Source: UBA4722 sp044221135
GTDB taxonomy: Bacteria > Pseudomonadota > Gammaproteobacteria > DSM-16500
Reading direction: 5' to 3'
Length of the DNA stretch: 62,454 bases
Assembly: GCA_044221135.1 (NCBI GenBank)
Contig: JBGAPT010000009.1
Location: 1-62,454 of the forward strand
Below, in pieces: positions 8,521 through 17,514 of the stretch. A program made the translations under genes and the position numbers. The notes beneath the pieces are model-generated. The model saw only the letters and a program-made list of their open reading frames with translations, was not told where the DNA came from and searched no databases. The stretch's first letter is position 1. Every line of letters starts with the position of its first letter.

Positions 8521-9588
8521 ATGAAGAATAGAATAATGCTCATAGTAGCTATTAGTATCTTATTAATTTTTGCAAGGCTAGCATTATCTCCTATTATTTT
8601 GCATTTTGTTCAAAAAAAATTGAATGAAATACCTGAATATAAAGCAACAGTGGAGTCAGTCAGTATAAATTTATATCGAGGAAGTTATCAAATTAATAAA
8701 GTTAAATTAATTAAAGTAAATACAAAATTACCTGTTCCTTTCTTTGCTGCAAATTCAATAGAATTTACAGTTGAGTGGAATGTTTTATTTCATGGTCATT
8801 TGGTAGCAGAAGTTAAAGCGACTGATCCTGTGCTTAATTTTGTTATAGACCCTAAGGGAAAAAACGAACAACTTACCATCAATGATCAGTGGCGTACGAT
8901 AGTGACGAAATTGTTTCCTTTGCCATTTAATAAAATAACTCTATTAAATGGTGAAATATATTTTAAAAGTTATAATAGCAAACCTCCCTTTGAATTATAT
9001 ATTAAAAATATTTCAGCAGAATTAAATAATATGCGTCAAATTACGGGGGATCAAAATAAATTATTTGCTTATTTAAATGCAAAAGGAACTGCTATGGATA
9101 ATGCAGATACAAAATTAATGATGCAATTAAATCCGTTTATTGAACAGCCCACTTTTCTCTTGAAGGGGTGGCTTACTAACATGAATATTAAAGAGACAAA
9201 TAATTTTCTCAGCCATTACACGAAAATTAAAGTTAGTCGAGGACTATTTAGTTTATATGTTGAGGCAGCAGCCGAAAAAAATAAAATTAAAGGTTATGCT
9301 AAGCCTATTTTTAAGAACTTAAAAATCGCAACTCCTGATAGTAAAAATACCAATCCTATAGAATCTCTTTATAATGGCGCAGTCCAATTAATTGCTAAGA
9401 TTTTAGAGAATCCCAAGCAGAAAACAGTTGCAACTAAAATAATGATATCTGGCAATATTAATAATCCTGACACCAGTCTATTTTCCATTATTGGTTACTT
9501 ACTAAGACATGCTTTTATTCAGGCACTATTACCAGGAATTGACAATTCAATTAAAATGCAAAATGTTATCTATGGAGCGCAAGAGTAA
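8521..9588 (+). CDS. DUF748/AsmA-like envelope protein
   Basis: 355 residues: an N-terminal membrane anchor (about residues 5-27), then a long beta-rich periplasmic part. The pattern VESVSINLYRGSYQINKVKL and the later FAANSIEFTVEW match the start of DUF748 proteins, which belong to the AsmA-like/VPS13-like lipid-transfer group. The C-terminal AAEKNKIKGYAKPIFKNLKI also fits. Family members sit in the inner membrane facing the periplasm, and the precise role is unsettled. It is 55 bases after the hemerythrin gene, likely the same operon. Confidence 0.75.
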   Translation: MKNRIMLIVAISILLIFARLALSPIILHFVQKKLNEIPEYKATVESVSINLYRGSYQINKVKLIKVNTKLPVPFFAANSIEFTVEWNVLFHGHLVAEVKATDPVLNFVIDPKGKNEQLTINDQWRTIVTKLFPLPFNKITLLNGEIYFKSYNSKPPFELYIKNISAELNNMRQITGDQNKLFAYLNAKGTAMDNADTKLMMQLNPFIEQPTFLLKGWLTNMNIKETNNFLSHYTKIKVSRGLFSLYVEAAAEKNKIKGYAKPIFKNLKIATPDSKNTNPIESLYNGAVQLIAKILENPKQKTVATKIMISGNINNPDTSLFSIIGYLLRHAFIQALLPGIDNSIKMQNVIYGAQE

Positions 9589-9731
9589 CTATAAAAATAT
9601 ATTCTTGTAATAACTAATACCCTTCCTATTTATTTTACATTTTCAAAAGTTGATTTATATCAATGTTAAATATATTAAAAGACTTACACTTTACCCTTCT
9701 TTTAACGAAATCATTAATAAGGAAAAATATT

Positions 9732-10379
9732 ATGATGACAATTGACAGAGATATGAAGAATAGAGTAAATGAAACTCCCTCTTATACGAGAAAATTTCCG
9801 TTGGGGCCTATAACAGCAGGTGTGTTGGTTGGACTTGGCATTCAATTAGTTTTTAATTTATTAGGTTTAGGAGTAGGAGTCATTGCTTTTAACGGTGATT
9901 CCAGTGATGTGGCTGTTCGCGGTATTGGATTTATAGCCTGGGTATTGTTAAGTGGGATAGTCGCTATGTTTTTAGGAGGGTGGGTTACTGGCATTTTTGG
10001 ATTTTATAAAGATTCATTTCGAAATGCGATAGCGGGCGGTGTAGTTTGGGGCGCTGCAACTTTAATTACTTTTGTTCTTACATTTGGTATGGCAGGTGTC
10101 TTAGTCAATACTACTTTAAATAGTGCTAAACAAGCATTGGTAGTATTGGAGCAAGATAATGCTCTTTCACAAAAAACTCATCAATCAAGTGAAACCGCCA
10201 AAAATTCCTCTTCTTCTCTAACTCAAGGAGATGAAACTAAAGATAAAACAACAGCTACTACCGAAAATATACTAAATACGTTAGGTACAACTGCTCTGTC
10301 TACTGCTCTTGCTTTTATTTTGAGTGCTTTTTCAGCCATGCTGGGATCGATGTTGGGTGGCAAAAGAAGACAAAGATAA
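9732..10379 (+). CDS. Four-TM membrane protein of unknown function
   Basis: The likely start is ATG 9732 (or the next ATG, 9735) behind AAGGAAAA; an upstream in-frame ATG at 9663 has no ribosome site. About 215 residues with four hydrophobic segments: two Gly-rich ones near the start, a third with FVLTFGMAGVLV, and a fourth near the C-terminus. A polar Ser/Thr/Lys loop of about 45 residues lies between the third and fourth. Gly-rich packing suggests a tight helix bundle. I do not recognise a named family. It sits between the DUF748 and DUF2383 genes. Confidence 0.7.
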   Translation: MMTIDRDMKNRVNETPSYTRKFPLGPITAGVLVGLGIQLVFNLLGLGVGVIAFNGDSSDVAVRGIGFIAWVLLSGIVAMFLGGWVTGIFGFYKDSFRNAIAGGVVWGAATLITFVLTFGMAGVLVNTTLNSAKQALVVLEQDNALSQKTHQSSETAKNSSSSLTQGDETKDKTTATTENILNTLGTTALSTALAFILSAFSAMLGSMLGGKRRQR

Positions 10380-10421
10380 ATTTTTCATTTCCACCTTATA
10401 AAATAATAGAAAGGAGGGTAT

Positions 10422-10868
10422 ATGGTTACGATGGTAGGTAAACAAACGCATTTTACGAATGCATTGCAAGAATTATTAGAATTGGATTATGACGCCATTG
10501 AAGCTTATGAAATGGCAATTAATAAAATAGAAAATAATCAATTTAAATCTAAATTAAATGATTTTAAAATGGACCATCAAGGCCATATCATAAAAATTTC
10601 TGCCATTTTAAGGAAGCATGATGCAAAAGTTCCTACGACTCCCAGCGCTAAGCAATGGCTTGCAAAAGGAAAGGTATTCCTAGGCGGATTAATAGGAGAT
10701 AATGCTATTTTATTAGCTATGTTAACGAATGAAGAAGATACTAACGAAGCGTATGAACGTATTCTGAATAGACCAGATCTTTGGCCGGATGCAGCTGCTT
10801 TCGTAGAAAAAGGTCTGCAAGATGAAAAGCGACATAAAAGTTGGTTGCAAGCTGTTATTAAAGAATAG
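10422..10868 (+). CDS. DUF2383-like ferritin-fold protein
   Basis: 148 residues in four helices. Helix 1 has ELDYDAIEAYEMAI, helix 2 has DHQGHI, helix 3 has NEEDTNEAYERI and helix 4 has DEKRHKSW. These Glu and His positions are those of the ferritin-like PA2169/DUF2383 group, so a di-iron site is plausible. A strong AAAGGAGGG site precedes the ATG. With the hemerythrin gene upstream, this makes a second candidate iron-binding helical bundle in the same gene block. Confidence 0.8.
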   Translation: MVTMVGKQTHFTNALQELLELDYDAIEAYEMAINKIENNQFKSKLNDFKMDHQGHIIKISAILRKHDAKVPTTPSAKQWLAKGKVFLGGLIGDNAILLAMLTNEEDTNEAYERILNRPDLWPDAAAFVEKGLQDEKRHKSWLQAVIKE

Positions 10869-10965
10869 GGTATTTCAATCTTTTATATTTAATCAAAGGA
10901 TACACATTGATTAGTCCCTATTGTATACTCATCTTATCTTTTTGTGATGATGGGAATCTATAACG

Positions 10966-11463
10966 ATGAAAAAAATAGGGACATTACTTTTTGTTTTTTT
11001 ATTAGCAATTTTATCACTCGCCGGTTTTTTGTTTCTTAATAAAAAAATTGAAGATGGAACTATAAAATTATCTTCAGGTTTACATCAACTGGAACAAGGC
11101 AAAAAATCACTTTCTGAAGGGCAAGATGCGTTATTGAAAGGTGAAAAGCAATTATCGCAAGGCAAGAGAATGTATAAAGAAATAAAAAAATCTTCTGTTC
11201 TAGCTGTTGCGATGGCGCCTGTTGCGGGTGCAGTGATGTTAGCCAGTGATCAAGCCATCAAAAATAAAATTGAAAAAGGCAAGATGCAAATCGCAAGCGG
11301 AAAAGAGCAAATTAAAAGTGGAAAAGAAAGATTAGCCAAAGGTAATGTAGAATTAAATGATGGCTATGAGAAATTAAAAATTGCCAAAATTCTTCGTGCT
11401 ATTTGTGCAATTGGAACAGTTTTATTGAGTATTTTATTAATTGGGCTCATATTATATTGGTGA
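10966..11463 (+). CDS. Membrane protein with heptad-like Gly/Lys repeats
   Basis: 165 residues with one hydrophobic segment at each end (about 4-24 and 142-164). The middle contains two blocks of a seven-residue pattern such as LEQGKKS, LSEGQDA, LLKGEKQ, LSQGKRM, and later IASGKEQ, IKSGKER, LAKGNVE. These resemble the x-x-x-G repeats of YhgE/Pip-type membrane proteins and should form an amphipathic rod. A short Ala/Met-rich hydrophobic patch separates the two blocks. Probably an envelope protein; no defined role. Confidence 0.7.
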   Translation: MKKIGTLLFVFLLAILSLAGFLFLNKKIEDGTIKLSSGLHQLEQGKKSLSEGQDALLKGEKQLSQGKRMYKEIKKSSVLAVAMAPVAGAVMLASDQAIKNKIEKGKMQIASGKEQIKSGKERLAKGNVELNDGYEKLKIAKILRAICAIGTVLLSILLIGLILYW

Positions 11464-11769
11464 TATAGGCTCATTGCATCTCAAGTTTAGAGGGAAAATC
11501 CCTAGAACCTCAAAATAGATTCGTATTTTATTTTTTTACTAAGATGGCATGATAATGATTATTTAAACGATCTCTGAATTCAGATTGCATATCATCATCC
11601 TCATAATTAAAAACTCTCTCTTTGTCATTTCTATTTTTGAGAGTAATAACATGTTTTATGAATTGATGCAAGAGAAGTTGAAATTACAAGAGCAGTTAGA
11701 GCATTTACAGGCTATGATAACAGCATAAAATTATACGCATGTTATACAACATTTACCTGTTTGAGAAAT
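11464..11769. other. Intergenic stretch with one tiny open frame
   Basis: AT-rich DNA with a short AGGGA/TCCCT stem near 11491-11503. A 25-codon frame at 11651-11728 encodes a leucine- and glutamine-rich helix but is too short to call a gene. No promoter can be named with confidence. Confidence 0.35.
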
Positions 11770-11964
11770 ATGATGAAGACAGAAGAAACTGATGATAATC
11801 GAATTTTGCGGATAATGAATGATCCTGCAGAGATAAGAAAGATTCTTCAATCTGCCATTAATCAGGCTTTATTAAAACATAAACAAGCTGGTAATCCAGT
11901 ATGTGAGTGGAAGAATGGTAAAGTTGTTTGAATTAAACCAGAAAACATGGTACTTGACTCATAA
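11770..11964 (+). pseudogene. Small helical protein with an in-frame TGA (readthrough reading)
   Basis: The frame begins at ATG 11770 (a second ATG follows at once) and stops at TGA 11929-11931 after ...NGKVV. Reading through the TGA as Trp continues as IKPENMVLDS to a TAA at 11962. The ending GKVVWIKPEN looks like a natural end for this kind of small protein, so the TGA probably replaced TGG. As it stands the product is 53 residues, mostly helical, with LLKHKQAGNPVCEWKNGK near its end. No partner gene survives. Confidence 0.45.
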
Positions 11965-12084
11965 TCAATGGATTTTTAAGAGTTAAAATGGGATTTATAC
12001 CGCTCGCCAATGAAAATGCGAAAAGCACAGTTTCATTGGAATAAATATGGTGCAATGATCTAAAAAATATAGTAAAAGATCCTC

Positions 12085-12412
12085 ATGGAAAAACTACTCA
12101 CATTAAAGGAAAGAGAAAATCTGATCCGGCGTCACTGCAAGGAACGGGACAAGCATGTCTGTGACAGAATAAAAGCGGTATTAGCGTACGATGACGGGTA
12201 TAGCTACCCAGAAATAGCAAAAATTCTACTTCTTGATGATGAGAGAAGCCGTCGTCACATTGAGGATTATCAAACCAATAATAAACTTAAACCGGAAAGT
12301 GGTGATAGAACGTGTCTGGAAAATTTTACATGAGCAGGTGGCTTACAATAAGTATTATAAGCGTTTCTCTGATTTTACAAATGCCACGATTAATTTTTTA
12401 AAACCATTGGCA
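12085..12412 (+). pseudogene. IS630-family transposase remnant, internally deleted
   Basis: The first 75 or so residues are the N-terminal HTH region of an IS630 transposase: DRIKAVLAYDDGYSYPEIAK, then the RRHIEDY turn. The frame then changes near 12296, and a second frame encodes the typical C-terminal end of the same family (VIERVWKILHEQ, then YNKYYKRFSDF). The whole central DDE catalytic domain is missing. This is a non-functional insertion-sequence relic, not a gene. Confidence 0.75.
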
Positions 12413-12521
12413 GGAAGAAAAATATTTTGCGGTCAAGAATTACTGATAATTTTCAGGTTTTACAATCCCAATTATTATTTTAGGAGTATTTAATGGAAAA
12501 TTTTATAAAAAAATATTTCTT

Positions 12522-13076
12522 ATGCAAGAAGAAGAAAGAATGCCTATAAGTTGTGATTAGCTATTTTTCCAAATTACATCGGAAAAAAGGCTGGAAATTA
12601 TTCCACATCGTAAGGAAGATTGTATAATATTTCGTGGTGAATGTTTTACCGAAGAGAATGAAGAAATAAAAGATAGGTATGCTTCGTTAAATTTAGATCT
12701 CATGTGTTCTAATGGAATTTGTCTTACAGTTGATTCTCATGATAGGAGAATTGGTCAAAAATTTATAAATATCCCACAGCTAGGCTATCCTAAGCTGTAT
12801 TTCTATAAAGGAAATGAGAAAATTGTTATTCCTAAAGTAAATACAAAAACTTCTACTAAAATCATCATTCAATTTAATCTCGAAAGTGAATTAGTGATTG
12901 AATACTGTGAAGGTTGGGAATCCTTCCTCTTGGAATGTCACTGCATAGATAATAAGAAAAATGAAAAACCGACCCATCAATTTGCTCGTCTTGATTTGCA
13001 AATAGGGGGCTGCAACACCTTGCATCTTAAAGCGATAACTTATTTAGCTAACAATATGCAATGTAAAATTAATTAA
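12522..13076 (+). pseudogene. Hypothetical gene broken by an amber codon
   Basis: An ATG at 12522 opens the frame, which meets TAG at 12558-12560. The same frame then stays open from 12561 to the stop at 13074. The ATG at 12702 gives 124 residues but has no ribosome site, and the codons before it read as ordinary protein (for example IIPHRKEDCIIF). The product has several cysteines and no signal peptide or membrane segment. I do not recognise it. If translated from 12702 it would lack about 50 N-terminal residues. Confidence 0.5.
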
Positions 13077-13148
13077 TATTCGCATTTTCAACTATGATGG
13101 GTATATATATGCTAGAATACATCAAAATTAAACTTCGAGAAATGTAAT

Positions 13149-14117
13149 GTGTTGAATTATCGTAAAATATTTTTTATTGCAGTATGCAGTGTTCTTTCCT
13201 TCTTGCTAAAGTCAGCTTATGCAGATGATATTGCAACAACAGCTGCAGAGGAGCTTAACCGGCTTTATCAACGAACAACACCTTGTGATAATAACGAACC
13301 TGCATATTATTGTTCTGGCATTATTATTCATGGACAGTTAGCACCTGACAAAGACAACGCACTGCCTAGCTGGTATCTGCCAGGATATCGTAGTATTGGT
13401 TCGTTCTCCTATTTGAGAGCAGATATTACTTCGCATGTTGGTGAACCAATTTATATCAATACAGGTTTTATTCTTACTCCGACTGATGAGCTTGAAGCAA
13501 GAAATGAATTTTCTTACAAACTATACTGTGAATACCCTGGCGATGGTGGTAGTGTGGGTGATGTGGATAGTAGTTGCCATTTCAAATCAAATAATTATCT
13601 CACTATTTGTGGCGATGAAATACAAACCGTGAATGATTTTTTCAAAAAATATCTTAATGATTCTCGAAATATCATTTGGGAAGAACTAGATCTTGATTGT
13701 TCTTTTTCACCAGAGAAAGATAGGTTTGATTTAGCAATGCAACTACATCAATTTATTTATAAAGATAATCTGGATAAAACGTACTGTAAAGATCATACAT
13801 TTTGCCGTGTTCATAATGAATTAATGATAAGCGCGTGGGATATTAAAAATGTACCCGATGTGAAAGTTCCCATTCTGGCGTTTTATGCCATTATCAATGA
13901 CACATCAAATCCAATGTTCGCAGCATCAGGTCGCACTAGTACCAGCGATGCTGAAATGGAGCAGCTTTTTAAAGATGCAGATGCATATAGCAAAGCAACA
14001 CACTATACACGTCAAATTCCTATTGTTACGCTTGATATGAGCAAATTAAGAAGCGGCGCTAAAGATATTTTTGCACCTGCAGTTAGGCCAAATAACAAAT
14101 TAGCAGGCATAAATTAA
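13149..14117 (+). CDS. Exported halovibrin (HvnA)-like protein
   Basis: 322 residues with a signal peptide (about 1-25, ending SAYA-DD). The mature part begins AAEELNRLYQRTTPCDNN, then YYCSGIIIHG and SFSYLRADI, followed by GFILTPT and CEYPGDGGSVG. This order is what I recall from proteins annotated as halovibrin HvnA, described in Vibrio fischeri as a secreted ADP-ribosyl/NAD-processing enzyme. Multiple cysteines suggest disulfides. The start is GTG (13149) or TTG (13152). No catalytic residue can be assigned by eye. The family call is from memory of the pattern. Confidence 0.6.
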   Translation: MLNYRKIFFIAVCSVLSFLLKSAYADDIATTAAEELNRLYQRTTPCDNNEPAYYCSGIIIHGQLAPDKDNALPSWYLPGYRSIGSFSYLRADITSHVGEPIYINTGFILTPTDELEARNEFSYKLYCEYPGDGGSVGDVDSSCHFKSNNYLTICGDEIQTVNDFFKKYLNDSRNIIWEELDLDCSFSPEKDRFDLAMQLHQFIYKDNLDKTYCKDHTFCRVHNELMISAWDIKNVPDVKVPILAFYAIINDTSNPMFAASGRTSTSDAEMEQLFKDADAYSKATHYTRQIPIVTLDMSKLRSGAKDIFAPAVRPNNKLAGIN

Positions 14118-14221
14118 GCGAAATGGAGATGAATTATTAGCAACTTCATGGCAAATATATGATAATATCCACATAGATAGCTTTTCTCTAGCCGTCTCAC
14201 GAATAGAGAAATGAGTGTGTT

Positions 14222-14461
14222 ATGAAGAACATCAACAAAATGATAGAGGTTGTTATGCGGTTACAATGGATGATAGTAGTATGTTTGTTATCAGGTTGTG
14301 CTTTTATAGATGGATTGCATAGTCAGCAACAGAATACATCAGAAAAGATAAGCCCACGAGGGAGAATCCTGCCTTCTCCACCAGTTATGCCTGGGCCTGT
14401 GAATAACGAAAATAATCCAACTACCAATGCTGCTAAGACGGTTACACCATTGGTTCAATAA
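14222..14461 (+). CDS. Small lipoprotein
   Basis: A hydrophobic stretch ends in the lipobox LLSGC, so signal peptidase II should cut before Cys. The rest is a short Pro/Asn-rich tail without a fold. Two starts are possible: 14222, or 14255 behind a better GAGG site, which places the lipobox at a more usual distance (Cys about residue 15). A likely envelope lipoprotein of unknown role, 24 bases before the methyltransferase gene. Confidence 0.65.
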   Translation: MKNINKMIEVVMRLQWMIVVCLLSGCAFIDGLHSQQQNTSEKISPRGRILPSPPVMPGPVNNENNPTTNAAKTVTPLVQ

Positions 14462-14485
14462 TTCAAAATTTAATCGGAAATTTTT

Positions 14486-15181
14486 ATGAACGATATCAAT
14501 AGCACGAGTTTATATTTTAATGCGAATTGGCAACGATACCAACGTACCTTGGCAAGTAATACGCTCTATCATCGGGAAATGGGCGATGCATTAAATCGAT
14601 TTATAAAAGAAAAATTTCCTAATCCATTGACAATAGTGGATGTAGGCTGCGGTGATTGCAGTGCGATTGTGCCAATTCTTGCTGATAAACAGATTAAAAA
14701 CTATATTGGGATTGATGCTGCGCCTGATATTTTAAAAATGGCTGAAGAAAATATGAAGGTCATCCAGTGCAAAAAAGAATTTATTTGTGATGATATGAGT
14801 AGAGCAATTATCAATATACCAGCCTCTATAGATATTATTTATACTAGTTATGCTGTTCATCATTTATCTTCCCAGGAAAAATTTAATTTCATTCAGAATG
14901 CTAAAAATAAATTAAATAAAGGTGGTTATCTCATCATGGTAGATGGTGTATTAGATGATAATCAAACTCGTGATGAATGGCTGGAGTCATTGGCAAATAG
15001 AATGCAACTCACTCAAAATTTAACTCAAGAGGAATTAGAATTTCGAATGCAACATCCTCGCGCAGATGATCATCCTGAATCGATTAAAAAATTAAAAGAA
15101 TTTTCGCAAATTCAACAATGGAATGCATTTGATGTATTAGTCAATAAAGGGATTTTTGCGTTTATTGTATTTTCTAAATGA
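14486..15181 (+). CDS. Class I SAM-dependent methyltransferase
   Basis: 231 residues. Motif I is VDVGCGDCSA (about 50-59), the acidic end of strand 2 is IGIDAAPD, and motif IV is YTSYAVHHLS. This is the classical Rossmann methyltransferase fold of the methyltransf_11/25 group. The substrate cannot be read from the sequence, since the C-terminal third carries no known recognition motif. It may share a transcript with the lipoprotein gene. Confidence 0.85.
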   Translation: MNDINSTSLYFNANWQRYQRTLASNTLYHREMGDALNRFIKEKFPNPLTIVDVGCGDCSAIVPILADKQIKNYIGIDAAPDILKMAEENMKVIQCKKEFICDDMSRAIINIPASIDIIYTSYAVHHLSSQEKFNFIQNAKNKLNKGGYLIMVDGVLDDNQTRDEWLESLANRMQLTQNLTQEELEFRMQHPRADDHPESIKKLKEFSQIQQWNAFDVLVNKGIFAFIVFSK

Positions 15182-15242
15182 TTTCTTGGGCAGGCATTTT
15201 TTCGAGAATGTTCATGTAACTGAGTTGTTTTTGTAGCATTGC

Positions 15243-15327
15243 TGTCATTCTGAGCGATAGCGAAGGATCACTCGAATTTTAACCGATCCTTCATGGAATT
15301 TACCTTTGTAAGGACTCAGGATGACAA
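15243..15327. repeat. Extragenic palindrome related to the one at 2628
   Basis: TGTCATTCTGAGCGATAGCG and AAGGATCA on the left face GATCCTTC and CTCAGGATGACA on the right. The core words GAAGGATC/GATCCTTC and the ends match the element at 2628-2694, but the loop is longer. No coding frame. It lies between the methyltransferase and DUF4143 genes. Confidence 0.6.
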
Positions 15328-15363
15328 TGAGTTTCACTTAGGACGATGCTGATATCATCAAAA

Positions 15364-15416
15364 ATATACCTGTATATTTTCACAGTAAGTGTTAGAATAT
15401 ACCTGTATTTTTTCAC
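15364..15416. promoter_or_regulatory. Two direct repeats ATATACCTGTAT...TTTTCAC before the ATPase gene
   Basis: The word ATATACCTGTATATTTTCAC occurs at 15364-15383, and again with small changes at 15397-15416, 33 bases (about three helical turns) apart. The second copy ends 12 bases before the start codon. Such a tandem arrangement suggests a regulator-binding site controlling the DUF4143 gene. Confidence 0.5.
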
Positions 15417-15428
15417 GGATATAAATGA

Positions 15429-16802
15429 ATGAAACGCTATCTCATTGATAAATTGAAAGATTGGCTGATATCTTCTTCACGTAAACCTGCTGTACTCCGA
15501 GGCGCACGACAAGTCGGTAAAACGTGGATTGTCAGAGAACTTGCCCATCAAACAGGTAAACAATTGATCGAGCTTAATTTTGAAAAACAGCGTTCTCTTG
15601 CTAGTCATTTTGAAAGTAATACTCCCTCTACAATATTATTAAATTTAGAAGCCGCATTGAATAAACGCATTCTTCCAGCGGATTCTATTTTGTTTTTAGA
15701 TGAAATTCAGGCTGCTCCTGAACTGTTTGCAAAATTGCGATGGTTTTATGAAGATATGCCAGAGCTGCCGGTGATTACTGCAGGTTCCTTATTGGAATTT
15801 ATATTAGAAAATCATACTTTCAGTATGCCTGTTGGACGAATTCAATATTTTTTTATTGAGCCATTAGGGTTCGAAGAATTTTTATTAGCAAAAAATGAAA
15901 CGCATTTATTATCTGCTATAGAAAAAACTTCTTTTGAAAAACCATTGAATGCATCATTGCACGATAAGGCAAGCCAATTGTTCAAAGAATTTGTTACAGT
16001 AGGTGGAATGCCAGAAGCAATTTCTACCTGGATTAAAACATCTTCATTGCAATCGCTCGCAGAGGTGCATAATAATTTAATTAATACTTATCAAGATGAT
16101 TTTGCAAAATATGCAGGGAAATTATCGATTAGCTATTTGGAAGAAATATTACATGCAGTTCCAAAATTATTAACTAAAAAATTTATTTATAGTCATGTGA
16201 ATCTCAATGCGCGACATGAAAGCATTAAACAAGCGCTGGGCTTGTTAATAAAAGCACGCTTGTGTCATAAAGTGCAAAGCTCCAGTGCAAATGGTATTCC
16301 TCTCGGGGCTGAAGGGAATCCTAAACTATTTAAAATTATTTTGATCGATATTGGTTTGGTTTCAACGATTTTGGGCTTAAAACTGCATCAATTTAAAAAT
16401 ATTGAAGATATTTTAGTGATAAACAATGGCGCTCTTGCGGAACAAGTTGTAGGCCAATTATTACGTTTATTGTCTCCTTTTTATGTTGAGCCAACATTAT
16501 ATTACTGGAACCGTGAATTAGCTAGTTCGAGTGCTGAAATTGATTATTTGATTCAAGAAAATCAGCAATTAATTCCCATTGAGGTGAAAGCGGGTGTTAC
16601 AGGAAAATTAAGATCATTACATCAGTTCATGAATGAAAAATCATGGAAACGTGCCATTCGTTTTTATGCGGGGCCTATTCAACGCGATCATATCCGATCG
16701 AAAACAACAATCGGCGCTTTAAATGATTATGAATTAATTTCATTGCCATTTTATTTATTGGGCCAGATTGATAGGTTATTGAAATTGTGTGCTCACGAGT
16801 GA
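15429..16802 (+). CDS. AAA_14/DUF4143 ATPase
   Basis: 457 residues, full length for this family. Walker A is GARQVGKTW (about residues 24-32) and Walker B is LFLDEIQAAPE (about 92-102). The arginine-bearing GRIQYFFIEPLGFEEF follows. The C-terminal DUF4143 part ends in a nuclease-like EIDYLI...IPIEVKAG motif. These ATPases are common in bacteria with unsettled roles, often in accessory DNA. The gene is alone, and its promoter carries two direct repeats. Confidence 0.88.
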   Translation: MKRYLIDKLKDWLISSSRKPAVLRGARQVGKTWIVRELAHQTGKQLIELNFEKQRSLASHFESNTPSTILLNLEAALNKRILPADSILFLDEIQAAPELFAKLRWFYEDMPELPVITAGSLLEFILENHTFSMPVGRIQYFFIEPLGFEEFLLAKNETHLLSAIEKTSFEKPLNASLHDKASQLFKEFVTVGGMPEAISTWIKTSSLQSLAEVHNNLINTYQDDFAKYAGKLSISYLEEILHAVPKLLTKKFIYSHVNLNARHESIKQALGLLIKARLCHKVQSSSANGIPLGAEGNPKLFKIILIDIGLVSTILGLKLHQFKNIEDILVINNGALAEQVVGQLLRLLSPFYVEPTLYYWNRELASSSAEIDYLIQENQQLIPIEVKAGVTGKLRSLHQFMNEKSWKRAIRFYAGPIQRDHIRSKTTIGALNDYELISLPFYLLGQIDRLLKLCAHE

Positions 16803-16819
16803 ATCCCTTTTTGGAGTCG

Positions 16820-17245
16820 TCACGGAATACGATCGCAATGTAAAATAACATCGAGCGCGGGATAATCGCCTGGCATTTCCATATTAAAATGCAAATGGGA
16901 AAGATTGACCTTTGCTTGCTGAGCATTCACTGTAAAATTCAAGCTATTCTCTTCGTGACTTATCTCAATCCCTTGAATTTTTGCATCATCATAATTGATT
17001 GTTCCTATAGTTTGAATATATTCTCCTGTTATCTTGCAGTTATATTGCCAAGGTTTAGCTATGTTATTCAAGCTAATACATTTTCCATCATTAGCATCAA
17101 TATTAAAATGACAATCACTACTCACATCACAATTTACATAATGTGCATAATCATCACAAGGTGCAAGATGAGCTTGTGCATAATTGAATGTGCTGGAGAA
17201 AATTAAAATACTGACTAGGATGCTTTTTTTATTAAGAAGAAACAT
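16820..17245 (-). CDS. Exported protein of unknown function (141 aa)
   Basis: A signal peptide covers about residues 1-25 (Lys-Lys start, hydrophobic core, AQA-H). The mature part has six cysteines, most in its first half (PCDDY, NCDVSSDC, GKC, YNC), suggesting a disulfide-stabilised domain, followed by a beta-rich half. No family recognised. It converges on the DUF4143 gene, with 17 bases between the stops. Confidence 0.7.
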   Translation of the reverse strand: MFLLNKKSILVSILIFSSTFNYAQAHLAPCDDYAHYVNCDVSSDCHFNIDANDGKCISLNNIAKPWQYNCKITGEYIQTIGTINYDDAKIQGIEISHEENSLNFTVNAQQAKVNLSHLHFNMEMPGDYPALDVILHCDRIP

Positions 17246-17370
17246 TTTTTTACTTCTTTTTGATAGGACTTAAATATACTCGCTATTTTTAGTTTTTTCA
17301 ATGGAACGTAAAATTTATTAAACTGTTATTGCAAACTGGATTATCTTCATAAGCGCTGCTTTATCTAAAT

Positions 17371-17460
17371 CGTCATTGCTTTGCTTCGCTCGCAATGACG
17401 GTTATTTGCATTTCGAGTAGGACGTGATCCACGCGACAATGCCTGCTCGCAATGACGACT
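17371..17460. repeat. Dispersed repeat with CGTCATTGC/GCAATGACG palindrome
   Basis: CGTCATTGC (17371-17379) and GCAATGACG (17392-17400) form a 9-bp stem, and CTCGCAATGACGAC recurs at 17446-17459. A partial match (CGTCATTGCGAGCGA) occurs near 47698-47712. This word family is common as intergenic palindromes in intracellular proteobacteria. Confidence 0.55.
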
Positions 17461-17514
17461 AACATGAAGCAAATTTCGTGGAGGTAGCTTACTTCATGTA
17501 AAATCGTATCCAAT

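Noticed and set aside
17371..17460. A CRISPR array or tRNA-like structure in the palindromic repeats
   Set aside because: Repeats are few, irregular and palindromic, with no uniform spacers and no cas genes; no cloverleaf could be drawn.
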